Positions 16,145-25,162 of a stretch of DNA of 39,426 nt are shown piece by piece. The stretch's first letter is position 1. Every line of letters starts with the position of its first letter. The notes beneath the pieces were generated by a model. The model saw only the letters and a list, made by a program, of their open reading frames with translations. It did no database searches and was not told the DNA's origin. Source of the DNA: an uncultured Blautia sp. (lineage in GTDB: Bacteria; Bacillota; Clostridia; Lachnospirales; Lachnospiraceae); NCBI GenBank assembly GCA_900539525.1, contig UQCM01000022.1, forward strand, positions 1 to 39,426, given 5' to 3'. Made by a program: the position numbers and the translations under genes.

Positions 16145-18688
16145 ATGAAAGACAAAGGGAAGAAACTGAGGGAACGATTTGTATGTATGTTTGTGGTTTT
16201 TGCATTGTTGCTGGTACCGTTTATGAAGGCAGAAGCAGCAGAATCAGCATCGGATGACACAAAGGTGGACTTTGTTCTTGTATTAGATTGTTCAGGATCT
16301 ATGGATTCCAGTGATGAACAGGGATTAAGTATCAGTGCAGCGAAGATGTTTGCAGATATGATTCCGATGGAAAATGCAAGAATTGGTGTTGTTGGTTTCG
16401 GCGGAAACTGGGGAGACCGGGCATACGTTTATAAAAAAGATAAGGATGCAGCAACATTTACAACAGTGGCATTTCCATTATCTGATATTGAGGATACGAA
16501 AAATAAGGAACAGGTAAAGGAAGCGATCGATCATGCAGCTGCTCACAGAAATGAAAAGAATACAAATACCAATATGGGATATGCCCTTCAGGCCGCTGCA
16601 GAAATGCTCAGTAAGGGAAATTCCGAAAAAGGAGATGCATGTATTGTATTAATGAGTGATGGTCGTATGACTGCAAATAAGGATGCAGACAGTGAAGAAG
16701 AGGCCATTGAGAAAAATCTTGACCTGTACTGGATGGACGAAAAGCACAATGTCAGAACATCTGTAAGTCTGGAAGCTGCACTTAAGGAACTGGAACAGAA
16801 TCAGTGGCCGGTATATTGCCTGGAACTGGCATTTGACTTAAATTCCGGAAAATCAGATTTTACAGTTCCAACCGGACAGTACCAGATGCAGCATATCGCA
16901 GATGCGACAGGTGGACAGAAAGTGACAGCAGAGTCCAATACAGAAGTGGAAAAAGCATTTTCTGATATTTTTGCAAAGTTTTATGATGTTGACATCAAGA
17001 GACAGGAAGGTACCATAGCAGACGGAAAGGCATCTCTGGAATTTACAGTAGAAGAAATGATCGCAGAGATGAATATTACGGTAACCGGTTCCAGAATGGA
17101 CGATGTTACGGCGATCGAACTGACAGATGCGCAGGGCAATAGCAAAAAGTATGAGAATTCCGTAGAGACAGATTCAAGAATTATTATTTTTGATGATGAA
17201 AATTATGCGATGATCAAGCTTCTTCAGCCAATGGCTGGAACATGGTCGATCACGGTATATGGTACGGATGGCGTCAAGATCAACCTGATGGCCATCCCGA
17301 TGCTGGAAGTGAACTTCAGTCTCAATACTTCCGCAGATTTGTCAAAGGTGATAGCAAAAGGTGGAAATATTGATTTTACTGCAACTTTTGTTTATAATGG
17401 CCAGTCACTGTCTTCTGAAAAATTCTATCAGGATAACCCGGCCCATCTGGAAATAGCAGAGACCGGAGAAAAATTTGATATGACGGGCAGTAAAGACAAT
17501 TACAGCGGTACCGTCACTTTTGGACGGTCAGGCACTTATACCATTAAAGCAGTTGTGGAAAGTGGTCGTTTCCGTAATGATAGAAAAGAATCCGGTGAAT
17601 TTACGGTTACTGTAGAAAATCTTCCAAGTGAAATTACAGGGGAAATGGAAGATCTGGATATGGGATTTGAGAAAAAACAGGAAATCGACTGTACAAAGTA
17701 TTTTTCAAATCCGGACAAGGATGAGCTCAATTACAAAATCGAAGTGGATCAGACTTCCGGTATTACCGGAACGGTAGAAAACGATATTCTTACGCTGCAG
17801 ACAGGATGGAAAGCCGGTGATTATCAGGTGCGTGTGCTGGTAAATGATGGAGCGATGGAGAAGGATATTGAACAGAGCTTTGTGGTTCATCTTGTAAACC
17901 ATCCCCTGCAGGAGAAAGGCTCTTCTAAGATCGGAAAAACCATTTCCTATAATGTGAAAGGTGTTCCGGGCTTTGTGAAAAAGCTGTTCCATATGGATGT
18001 TCAGGAAGTGGAGACCATTGATGTCAATGAGTATTTTGAAGATCCGGATGGAATTGCACCGATTATCGATATGAAAGATCTTCCGTCAGATTCTGTCATT
18101 CTGGTAGAAAAGGGAGATCAGGGCATTCTGCATGTGAGTGGCAAAGGAAAAGGTGAGGTAACCTTTAAACTGACTGCAAAAGACGCAAGTGATGAATCCA
18201 TTACTTTTGAAAAAGTAGTGACTGTGAAATCCGTCAGTGCAGGCAGCTACATCTGGGGAAATATCTGGGGAATCGTAATCATCACTGTACTTGTATTGCT
18301 GCTGATTCTTATTATCCTGGCAGGTGCGTTTGTGGGACGTAAAATTTATGGTACCTGGGAAGTGACGGTAAATGGCAGAATCGAGGGACCGTATCAGTTG
18401 GGAAAACTGGCACACGGAAAGAAAAAGAAATGTACGCTGAATGGTGTTTTGGAAGATATGGGATTCAGTTCCATCGCAGATGGAGGCATTACGTTGAAAG
18501 GCGACAATAATTATACAAGATCTGTTACGATTCTCGGCCTTGACAGAGCAGAGTCAGTTACTTATAAGGGAAGAGATTACAGTGCCGCTGAAGGAAAGGT
18601 CTTAAAGAAAGTACAGATAAAGAACAAGGATTATATTGACATTGAAGTTGACAATGTACGTATTACATTGAACAGAGTCGGTAAATAA
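16145..18688 (+). CDS. Membrane-anchored von Willebrand factor A domain protein
   Basis: An 847-residue protein. Signal peptide 1 to about 33. The extracellular vWA domain has an intact metal-ion-dependent adhesion site: DCSGS with Asp48, Ser50 and Ser52, a Thr in NTNMGYAL, and MSDGR. Several beta-sandwich regions follow (about 290-700, including Ig/cadherin-like stretches ending YFEDPDG). A TM helix lies at about 703-728. The cytoplasmic tail (about 730-847, GTWEVTVNGRIEGPYQLGKL in outline) is beta-rich and could be an FHA-like or docking domain; that is a guess. It sits immediately before the tubulin-like gene. vWA partners of tubulin-like proteins were noted by Makarova and Koonin. The exposed adhesion site suggests binding to a wall or surface ligand. 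Confidence 0.9.
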   Translation: MKDKGKKLRERFVCMFVVFALLLVPFMKAEAAESASDDTKVDFVLVLDCSGSMDSSDEQGLSISAAKMFADMIPMENARIGVVGFGGNWGDRAYVYKKDKDAATFTTVAFPLSDIEDTKNKEQVKEAIDHAAAHRNEKNTNTNMGYALQAAAEMLSKGNSEKGDACIVLMSDGRMTANKDADSEEEAIEKNLDLYWMDEKHNVRTSVSLEAALKELEQNQWPVYCLELAFDLNSGKSDFTVPTGQYQMQHIADATGGQKVTAESNTEVEKAFSDIFAKFYDVDIKRQEGTIADGKASLEFTVEEMIAEMNITVTGSRMDDVTAIELTDAQGNSKKYENSVETDSRIIIFDDENYAMIKLLQPMAGTWSITVYGTDGVKINLMAIPMLEVNFSLNTSADLSKVIAKGGNIDFTATFVYNGQSLSSEKFYQDNPAHLEIAETGEKFDMTGSKDNYSGTVTFGRSGTYTIKAVVESGRFRNDRKESGEFTVTVENLPSEITGEMEDLDMGFEKKQEIDCTKYFSNPDKDELNYKIEVDQTSGITGTVENDILTLQTGWKAGDYQVRVLVNDGAMEKDIEQSFVVHLVNHPLQEKGSSKIGKTISYNVKGVPGFVKKLFHMDVQEVETIDVNEYFEDPDGIAPIIDMKDLPSDSVILVEKGDQGILHVSGKGKGEVTFKLTAKDASDESITFEKVVTVKSVSAGSYIWGNIWGIVIITVLVLLLILIILAGAFVGRKIYGTWEVTVNGRIEGPYQLGKLAHGKKKKCTLNGVLEDMGFSSIADGGITLKGDNNYTRSVTILGLDRAESVTYKGRDYSAAEGKVLKKVQIKNKDYIDIEVDNVRITLNRVGK

Positions 18689-18720
18689 TCACTGAGTAAA
18701 GTATTAAGGGAGGAAGAAGA

Positions 18721-21700
18721 ATGTCACTGGAAGCTATGGATAAAAACAAACTGCAAAAAATCCTGCAGATCGGTCAGGTAGATGTTGGAAATGACACATT
18801 ATTTTCAAGAAAGGATAAGCTCAAGATCAGTAAAGATCATCTGACACTTGTTATCAGCAGCGGCGGCAGCGGTGCTTCTGCGATCCGGGAGGCTATTCAG
18901 ACAGCAAGGCAGAAGCTTCATTCTGATTTCAGTACCTATATGAAGTTTATTATGATAGATTCCGACGGAAACGAAGTACAGCATACAGAGAATACGGTTG
19001 GAACAGGGACTTTACAGATTCTGAACATTTCCACACCGGGAGCCATGGACCGTCTGCGTTATGATGATCGAACAGATTTCTTCAAAAAATTTGTACATAA
19101 AGATTATAAGACAACAAAACTGGGCCCAAAGGGAAGCGGAAGAGACCGTGTCACAGGAAAGATTAAATTTTATGATGATGCAGAGGGCGGAAGCAGCAAC
19201 GATGTAAGATTCCGAAACATGATTGCCGCCCTGTTTACGGGAGACTGGGCAGATAAGAAGCATCTTCCGGTACACATTATGATCATGGCAGGTCTGTCCG
19301 GAGGAAATGGAAGCGGTACCTTTGAAGAGCTTGCAGCCCATGCAAGATATGCCTGTGTCAATGCAGGGGCAAAAGAAGTGCAGGTGTTTGGCTACCTGTT
19401 CCTTCCGGATACCGTAGAGAAATTTGATGAAAACAATCCAGATGTATTAAGTGTACTTTACTCAAATGGATATGCTGCGCTGAAGGAGCTGGAAAGCTAT
19501 GAATCCATACCGGCATCACCGGGAAGAAAGGAATTCTTCGATTCCAGAGATGGTGTTACGAGAATTTTATGTGATGATTCCAGAAGATTATATGATTATC
19601 CCGTTCTGATTTCCGGTACTTACGAAGAGAGCAAATCCATGATGGCAGAGTCCATTATAAATCTGGCGATCGAGAGTGATGGAACATTCAGTCAGTCTTC
19701 CTTTTACAGCAACAGTGAGAAAAACCGGGAAGCTTATCTGACAGGAAATAATCTTACGGTCGGAGGCTTATTAAAGAAGGATGTATTTCCGGAGGATTCC
19801 CATCGTTATGCGGGAATCGGATATGCATATGCAGCCATACCGGATCAGATCGTCACAGCCAATGTAGTCAGCAATGTCTGCAGAAAATTATACGAAGGAA
19901 CCAGTGATTCCGCTTCCCATGGAGTGGGAAAAGATATCAGCCGCGTTCATTTCTGTACCGATAAGAACCGCATGTCTAAATTTGAAATGGAATCACAGAT
20001 CCGAAGACTGTTCAATATTGAATCTAAGCAGGAATTGAACAAATTCAGCTTCTGGAATGAGGTACTGAAGGGAGCGCTCGACAGATGCAGCCGCCTGTCA
20101 GACAATCAGGCAGAAGTTACTGCAAAAGAAATATCAGCAGGTCAGATAGGAACTTATGAAAAAGGATTTAATGCGACAGAGAGAGTCAATACGGGAACAC
20201 CTGAACTGAGACAGTATCTGGAAGGACAGATGAAGGTCTTTAAGGAGCAGTCCAGACTGGTGATTGCAGACTACGGTCCGCGTGCGATGGAACTCTTATA
20301 TAAAGGTATGGGACCGTATGATAAGGATGGAAATCCACAGTCCTATCCGGAGCTTTCCATTGAAAATATGTTAAATACGGCAAAGGCAGAATTACAGAAG
20401 GTAATTGCAAAACAGGTTCCGCGTCCGGCTATGGAAAAGAAATTCCTGGAATTTATCCGTCACCAGGGACTGGCAGACTGGAAAGGCCAGTTCAAAGACG
20501 CAGTACAGCATGAGGTAAAACAAAAGATTGCTGACAATATCCTTGCACCAAATGATGCCTGGGAGAAAAAGCTGATGGAGCCGATTGAGGCATACATCAG
20601 TCAGTGCAAACGTTTTGCTGACAGTCTGGAGATGATGACAAATTTCTATCAGAGTGCAGGAAGCTCTCTCGATTCACAGAACCATCAGCAGTTTATGGAT
20701 GCATCGAAAACAGGAAATTGTGTAAATCTCTGTAATAACAGCAATGTTTACAGCTGGATACAAAGCCAGGTCAAAAGCAAGATCAATGCGGTGGATCCGG
20801 AAACAGTCAAAAATAACATTGTAGAAAGCTTTGTTGATAATCCAATGGATTGGATCAGCAATGTGGAAGGTAAGACAAGAAAAGCCTTTGATGATGTTAT
20901 GGCAAGAAGCTGCCAGCTGGGAAGCGGAATGGGAGGCGGAACAGCCATTACCCTTACAGCCACATCGTATTTTGATTTTGTACTGTCGCAGGAAGAGCCT
21001 CAGAATATACAGAGCAAGGCACAGGAACTGGTTAGAGAAATTGTAGGACGGCTTCTGGAGAAGAGTAAGCCTGCATTAAAGAGAAGACCGGGAAGTGCCA
21101 GTGCACTGAACAGATTCCTCCTGATTCCGAAATCACTGGAGACCAGTGCATTCAGCGAGCCGATTAAAAATGCTTTTAAGAGTGAATTAGAAAAAATCAC
21201 CGGTTCCGGAAGTAAAGAGTTATCTGTTTCCGAAGCGGTTCAGGATATTGTCTGCTATCAGACAAGTGTTGCAAATGCAGTATGCGATCTGATCGATATT
21301 GGGAAGTGGGAGCAGTATTATAATAGTTCCAGGGGAGATGTTTCACGTCATCTGTGTAATGGAGAATATGAGAGCAAGTTTGTAGAACGTACAAAGACAC
21401 AGATTGAGACGGAAAAAGCGATCCGGGAAAAGAGAGATCTGCCGAAACTCATGCTGACGGCACAGGAAGATATGATCTTCGGAACAGGTCTTAGCTGGGA
21501 GCATTATCCTCCGGTTGCACTTCACAAACTGGATGAAAATGAGTATGAGCAGGAGTTCCAGTCAAAGATCTTTGAACCGATCGTCCGCTATGCAATGAGC
21601 GAAAAGATCATCGAAAGAAAAATAACGGCAACTGCAAGCTCTGATATTTACCAGTATGTAGTAAATCTGATTCCTGAGGAATGGAATAATCTGGATGTGA

Positions 21701-22920
21701 CGGAGTACGATGAAATAGGTAGTGATGGAAGATTTGAAAGAGGAGAAGCTCTTTTTGAATACCTGAAGAGCCAGAATATTGCTTTGGGCGGCAAATATCA
21801 GAAAGAAATCATTCTCTTTGGAAGTGGTTTCTTTGAAAGAGCACTTGATTTCTCAAAAGCGCGTGAAGCCGGATTAAATACTGCTCAGATTGAAGCAAAG
21901 AGTATCGAATATATGAAACGCATCCTGCGCAAGAATACGGAGCTCTTCCTGGAGATGAGAAAAACACTGTGCCGATACTATGAGATCGTGAAATGTCTGG
22001 AGTGTCGGGAAGCCGATCAGAAATACGTTCACCAGGTGGATAAATTTATCCGTTATTTCCAGTATGGACTTCTGACAGAAACAGAGGATGCATGGCGTTA
22101 TGAGATTGACGGAACAGGAAAAACAAAGCTTCTGTGCAGATTTGATGCGGCAGCAGAGATGAATTATACGCCATTAGAGAAGAAACTGGTGAAAAATGAC
22201 TGGAAGATCCTGCTGGCGTTTAAGAAGTTTACAACACTTGATTTTGATCAGCTGGAGTACACAGCAAGAGCGAAGCAGAATAATGTTGCAGATAGAAAAC
22301 AGTTTAATGAGATTCTCATTACGAATACGAAGAAGCTGAAAGAAGTCAGGAGTAAGCTGAAAAGAGATTTCATTGATCCGGCCGGAGAAGACAGAACCGA
22401 AAAAGAGGCGATTCGTTTTGTGCTGAATATGGGAAAGAACGACGATGATTTCTATGCAAAAACACTGCTGGCGATGTGGGAGAAGCTTCCGGACAGCGAA
22501 ACAGAAATAGAAGCAAAAGAAGAAGCAGAAGGATGGGTATGTCCAAAGTGCGGCCGTCATAATGATGTAGATTTTGCAATTTGTCCGAAGTGCAGAACAG
22601 AGAAACCGCAGGAGCAGCCGGAAGAAGGATGGGAGTGCCCGAAGTGCGGTCGTCATAACGATGCAGACTTTGCAATCTGTCCAAAGTGCGGAACGGAGAA
22701 ACCACAGGAGCAGTCAGAAGAAGGCTGGGCGTGTCCGACATGTGGCCGTCATAACGATGCAGACTTTGCGATCTGTCCAAAGTGCGGAACAGCAAAGCCG
22801 CAGGAGCATACGGAAGAAGACTGGAATTGCCCGAAGTGTGGCCGTCATAACGATGCAGATTTTGGGATTTGTCCAAAGTGCGGAACGTCAAAACCACAAA
22901 ACATGCCGGTAAGTGACTAG
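18721..22920 (+). CDS. Giant tubulin-like GTPase with C-terminal zinc ribbons
   Basis: A 1399-residue protein of the Tubulin_2 (tubulin-like, PF13809-type) family. A glycine-rich nucleotide loop SSGGSGASA lies at about 46-54, and the tubulin signature-type loop SGGNGSGT at 193-200. A long helical region follows. Four zinc ribbons, each of exactly 32 residues (W-x-CPKCGRHND-x-DF-x-ICPKCGT), start at about 1270. A fifth ribbon continues in frame after the TAG at 22918-22920, and that stop sits at the Trp position of the repeat. The gene follows the vWA gene by 32 nt with GGGAGGAAGA before the ATG. It should bind GTP and may polymerise at the membrane. It is paralogous to 29244-31913 in the C-terminal half. 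Confidence 0.9.
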   Translation: MSLEAMDKNKLQKILQIGQVDVGNDTLFSRKDKLKISKDHLTLVISSGGSGASAIREAIQTARQKLHSDFSTYMKFIMIDSDGNEVQHTENTVGTGTLQILNISTPGAMDRLRYDDRTDFFKKFVHKDYKTTKLGPKGSGRDRVTGKIKFYDDAEGGSSNDVRFRNMIAALFTGDWADKKHLPVHIMIMAGLSGGNGSGTFEELAAHARYACVNAGAKEVQVFGYLFLPDTVEKFDENNPDVLSVLYSNGYAALKELESYESIPASPGRKEFFDSRDGVTRILCDDSRRLYDYPVLISGTYEESKSMMAESIINLAIESDGTFSQSSFYSNSEKNREAYLTGNNLTVGGLLKKDVFPEDSHRYAGIGYAYAAIPDQIVTANVVSNVCRKLYEGTSDSASHGVGKDISRVHFCTDKNRMSKFEMESQIRRLFNIESKQELNKFSFWNEVLKGALDRCSRLSDNQAEVTAKEISAGQIGTYEKGFNATERVNTGTPELRQYLEGQMKVFKEQSRLVIADYGPRAMELLYKGMGPYDKDGNPQSYPELSIENMLNTAKAELQKVIAKQVPRPAMEKKFLEFIRHQGLADWKGQFKDAVQHEVKQKIADNILAPNDAWEKKLMEPIEAYISQCKRFADSLEMMTNFYQSAGSSLDSQNHQQFMDASKTGNCVNLCNNSNVYSWIQSQVKSKINAVDPETVKNNIVESFVDNPMDWISNVEGKTRKAFDDVMARSCQLGSGMGGGTAITLTATSYFDFVLSQEEPQNIQSKAQELVREIVGRLLEKSKPALKRRPGSASALNRFLLIPKSLETSAFSEPIKNAFKSELEKITGSGSKELSVSEAVQDIVCYQTSVANAVCDLIDIGKWEQYYNSSRGDVSRHLCNGEYESKFVERTKTQIETEKAIREKRDLPKLMLTAQEDMIFGTGLSWEHYPPVALHKLDENEYEQEFQSKIFEPIVRYAMSEKIIERKITATASSDIYQYVVNLIPEEWNNLDVTEYDEIGSDGRFERGEALFEYLKSQNIALGGKYQKEIILFGSGFFERALDFSKAREAGLNTAQIEAKSIEYMKRILRKNTELFLEMRKTLCRYYEIVKCLECREADQKYVHQVDKFIRYFQYGLLTETEDAWRYEIDGTGKTKLLCRFDAAAEMNYTPLEKKLVKNDWKILLAFKKFTTLDFDQLEYTARAKQNNVADRKQFNEILITNTKKLKEVRSKLKRDFIDPAGEDRTEKEAIRFVLNMGKNDDDFYAKTLLAMWEKLPDSETEIEAKEEAEGWVCPKCGRHNDVDFAICPKCRTEKPQEQPEEGWECPKCGRHNDADFAICPKCGTEKPQEQSEEGWACPTCGRHNDADFAICPKCGTAKPQEHTEEDWNCPKCGRHNDADFGICPKCGTSKPQNMPVSD

Positions 22921-22992
22921 GTATGTTCAAAGTGCGGACGTACGAATGATGCAGATTTTGCAATTTGTCCGAAATGTGGAACAGAAAGATAA
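22921..22992 (+). other. Untranslated fifth zinc-ribbon repeat after an in-frame TAG
   Basis: Reading on in frame from the stop gives VCSKCGRTND then ADFAICPKCGTER and a TAA at 22990-22992. The spacing to the previous Trp is exactly 32 codons, so TAG replaced TGG. Either a recent truncating mutation or a readthrough site. Confidence 0.85.
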
Positions 22993-22999
22993 GGTAACA

Positions 23000-23029
23000 T
23001 ACATGGCACCCTGCAAAGGGTGCCATGTA
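23000..23029 (+). promoter_or_regulatory. Intra-operon 13-bp hairpin with GCAA tetraloop
   Basis: TACATGGCACCCT (23000-23012) pairs perfectly with AGGGTGCCATGTA (23017-23029), capped by the GNRA loop GCAA. No T-run follows, so it is more likely an RNA-stability or processing element than a full terminator. Confidence 0.75.
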
Positions 23030-23063
23030 GACAATCATACGAAATGAGAATGGGGGTATCGTT

Positions 23064-24575
23064 ATGCCGGTGACCTTGAATGGAATGTATGACGCATTGC
23101 TGGTCGTTCTGGATGAGCGCAATGTGGATCAGGATTCTTTTTTTAAGAAAGAACTTGAGCGTACTTTTGGTAAAAGAAAATACGTATATTATCAGGATCG
23201 TTCCATGAGTGCAGACCAGCTGTGGAATGAGCTTGACCGGAAAATTGGCGAAGACGCGATAATTTTTCCGGTCAGCCAGAGAATTGTGTTCTGCACTTAT
23301 ATGGATATCTGTGATCTGGATGAGACATGGCTTGCCCGCTTTCGGGAGCGAATGAAAATATTTAAGACAAGAGGAATGACGCAGACGGGATTTCAGCATT
23401 ATCATATGACCTTTTTCCGATATGAGGCAAGACATCCGCTTGGAACAGAAAAGGTTGCCAGGGTGACAGAAATTTTAAATGAACTCTGGAATCCTTCGGC
23501 TCAGTATATGCATCATTCTGAATTTCTGATGTATGCAGGGGGGCTTGGCGCTACGCTGAACACACAGGAAAAAGGAATGATCCGCTGCCTGGAGCTTCTT
23601 GGAACAAAGGATTATGCAAAAGCAATCAACATAGAAAATCTGACGGACGCACTGTTTGTATTGGAAGAGACGGAATACTATGAGCGTCATGCGCAGAATT
23701 GTCAGGATAAAATCCGTGAATTGGAACAATGGCTGAACAGAGAAATGGATCCCAATCTGGATGATTTTATACAGAGAATCAATATCAAAGTATCCGACTG
23801 GATGAACCGCTACCAGGAAGAGATGCGTCAGTTTCAGAAGGGCACCGGACTTTACCCTGTCAGCGTTTCGGAATATACGGCCAAAGGATTTGGACCTTTC
23901 AGAAAATATGAGCGGCCGGCAGGCTTGCATCCACAGTTGAAAAATGAGAAAGAAAGATGTCAGAAGGAATTCTTAAAGCGCATTGCCGTCAGTGACGAAA
24001 AAGAAGAGTGGAAACAGAGAGTGCGTCAGGAGATGGCATTGAAGGATCTGCAGAATCTTTCTCTGGCCGCGAGAGAAGGAAGATTGGGATCTATGCTTCA
24101 GAATGCAGTTTCTCAATCAGAAGCTGCACAGAGACTGCAGAAAGAAGAACAGGACAGCATTGCGGAAGCATTTGAAAAATGGGTAGATGAATTTATCAGA
24201 GAAGAAGCGACAGAAGAAAAACTGCAGAGTTTAAAGAATGAATACAATGCAGATCTGCTTCGCTATCAGAATGAATTTTCAAAAGCCAGTGTTTTTCCAA
24301 ATCTGGACACCTGTTTTAGACAGATCCGCTCTGCTACGAGATTTCAGGTTCCTGCAATCGTTACGACAACCGATGTAGAGCAGGTAGCGATCATCAATGG
24401 CCAGGTGGGTGAGGACTGGAAGATCAGGGGCTATGCGATGGAAGGTATCCAGGATAATGATATCATTGTATTGAATGATATTTATCCTTATGAAATTGTA
24501 TATATGAAATTTGGAAAGTATATTACCCTTAACCGGAAGGAAACAGAACAACAGATAAGCATGGTACTGCGGTAA
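23064..24575 (+). CDS. Unrecognised 503-residue cytosolic protein of the tubulin locus
   Basis: I do not recognise this family. There is no signal peptide or TM helix. The N-terminal ~110 residues are alpha/beta (YDALLVVLDERNVDQ, IFPVSQRIVFCTYMDI). The middle (about 190-400) is strongly charged and helical, probably coiled coil. The C-terminus (about 420-503) returns to beta strands (VPAIVTTTDVEQVAIINGQVG). Its ATG follows GAATGGGGGTATCGTT, after the GNRA hairpin. Position between the tubulin-like gene and the GTPase gene suggests a scaffold or adaptor in the same complex. Confidence 0.8.
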   Translation: MPVTLNGMYDALLVVLDERNVDQDSFFKKELERTFGKRKYVYYQDRSMSADQLWNELDRKIGEDAIIFPVSQRIVFCTYMDICDLDETWLARFRERMKIFKTRGMTQTGFQHYHMTFFRYEARHPLGTEKVARVTEILNELWNPSAQYMHHSEFLMYAGGLGATLNTQEKGMIRCLELLGTKDYAKAINIENLTDALFVLEETEYYERHAQNCQDKIRELEQWLNREMDPNLDDFIQRINIKVSDWMNRYQEEMRQFQKGTGLYPVSVSEYTAKGFGPFRKYERPAGLHPQLKNEKERCQKEFLKRIAVSDEKEEWKQRVRQEMALKDLQNLSLAAREGRLGSMLQNAVSQSEAAQRLQKEEQDSIAEAFEKWVDEFIREEATEEKLQSLKNEYNADLLRYQNEFSKASVFPNLDTCFRQIRSATRFQVPAIVTTTDVEQVAIINGQVGEDWKIRGYAMEGIQDNDIIVLNDIYPYEIVYMKFGKYITLNRKETEQQISMVLR

Positions 24576-24591
24576 AGATGAGGAATATTAT

Positions 24592-25146
24592 ATGCTGAAA
24601 GAGAGAATTACGATTTGCGGGAATGGATTTCAGATCAGAAAAGGGAATGCAGATCAGGAAAGAAGAGCTTTTTATACAACATTTTCATTAAAGGATGCAG
24701 ATGTAGATAGAAATCAGGGTCAGCCGGTAGGATACTGGGATGCGATGAACCATGCGACACAGCCGATCGCTGCAAATTCCTGTGTGTGTGTCTGGGAAGA
24801 GAAACAGGGATCCGTGGAAGAAAGCTATGAGTTCTATATAGGAAATGGAAATGCAAAGCCCAGGCTCCAGTGGTCTATTACAAAAGATTCCCATTATGGA
24901 GAATATGCGCATATGGTGAAGCTGAAATGGATCGATCACACGAGAGACAGGATCCATAAGAAGCACATCTGGCTGAAGGATGAACAGACGGGAAGAACAT
25001 ACCGGTTCCTGCGTGAATACATAGAACCTGATGAGAAGGAAGAGGACCGGTATATCATTGATATTCTTCCCGGAACGGCAGATGTTCACAGGCTCGTGAT
25101 CGAGGGGGATGAACTGCTTTTGCAGAAATACTTAATAGTGAGATAA
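24592..25146 (+). CDS. Unrecognised 184-residue beta-rich protein
   Basis: No known family or catalytic motif is apparent. The sequence alternates short strands (ITICGNGFQIRKG, SCVCVWEEK, YEFYIGNG, RLQWSI) with acidic loops, which suggests a small soluble beta-sandwich or an FHA-like domain. It starts 16 nt after the 503-residue gene and ends 16 nt before the GTPase gene, with no room for separate control. It is probably an obligate partner of those two proteins. Confidence 0.78.
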   Translation: MLKERITICGNGFQIRKGNADQERRAFYTTFSLKDADVDRNQGQPVGYWDAMNHATQPIAANSCVCVWEEKQGSVEESYEFYIGNGNAKPRLQWSITKDSHYGEYAHMVKLKWIDHTRDRIHKKHIWLKDEQTGRTYRFLREYIEPDEKEEDRYIIDILPGTADVHRLVIEGDELLLQKYLIVR

Positions 25147-25162
25147 AGGTGGGGACACAACG

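Noticed and set aside
22370..23122. A 250-codon minus-strand ORF with internal repeats
   Set aside because: Its repeats are the reverse complement of the zinc-ribbon repeats encoded on the + strand.
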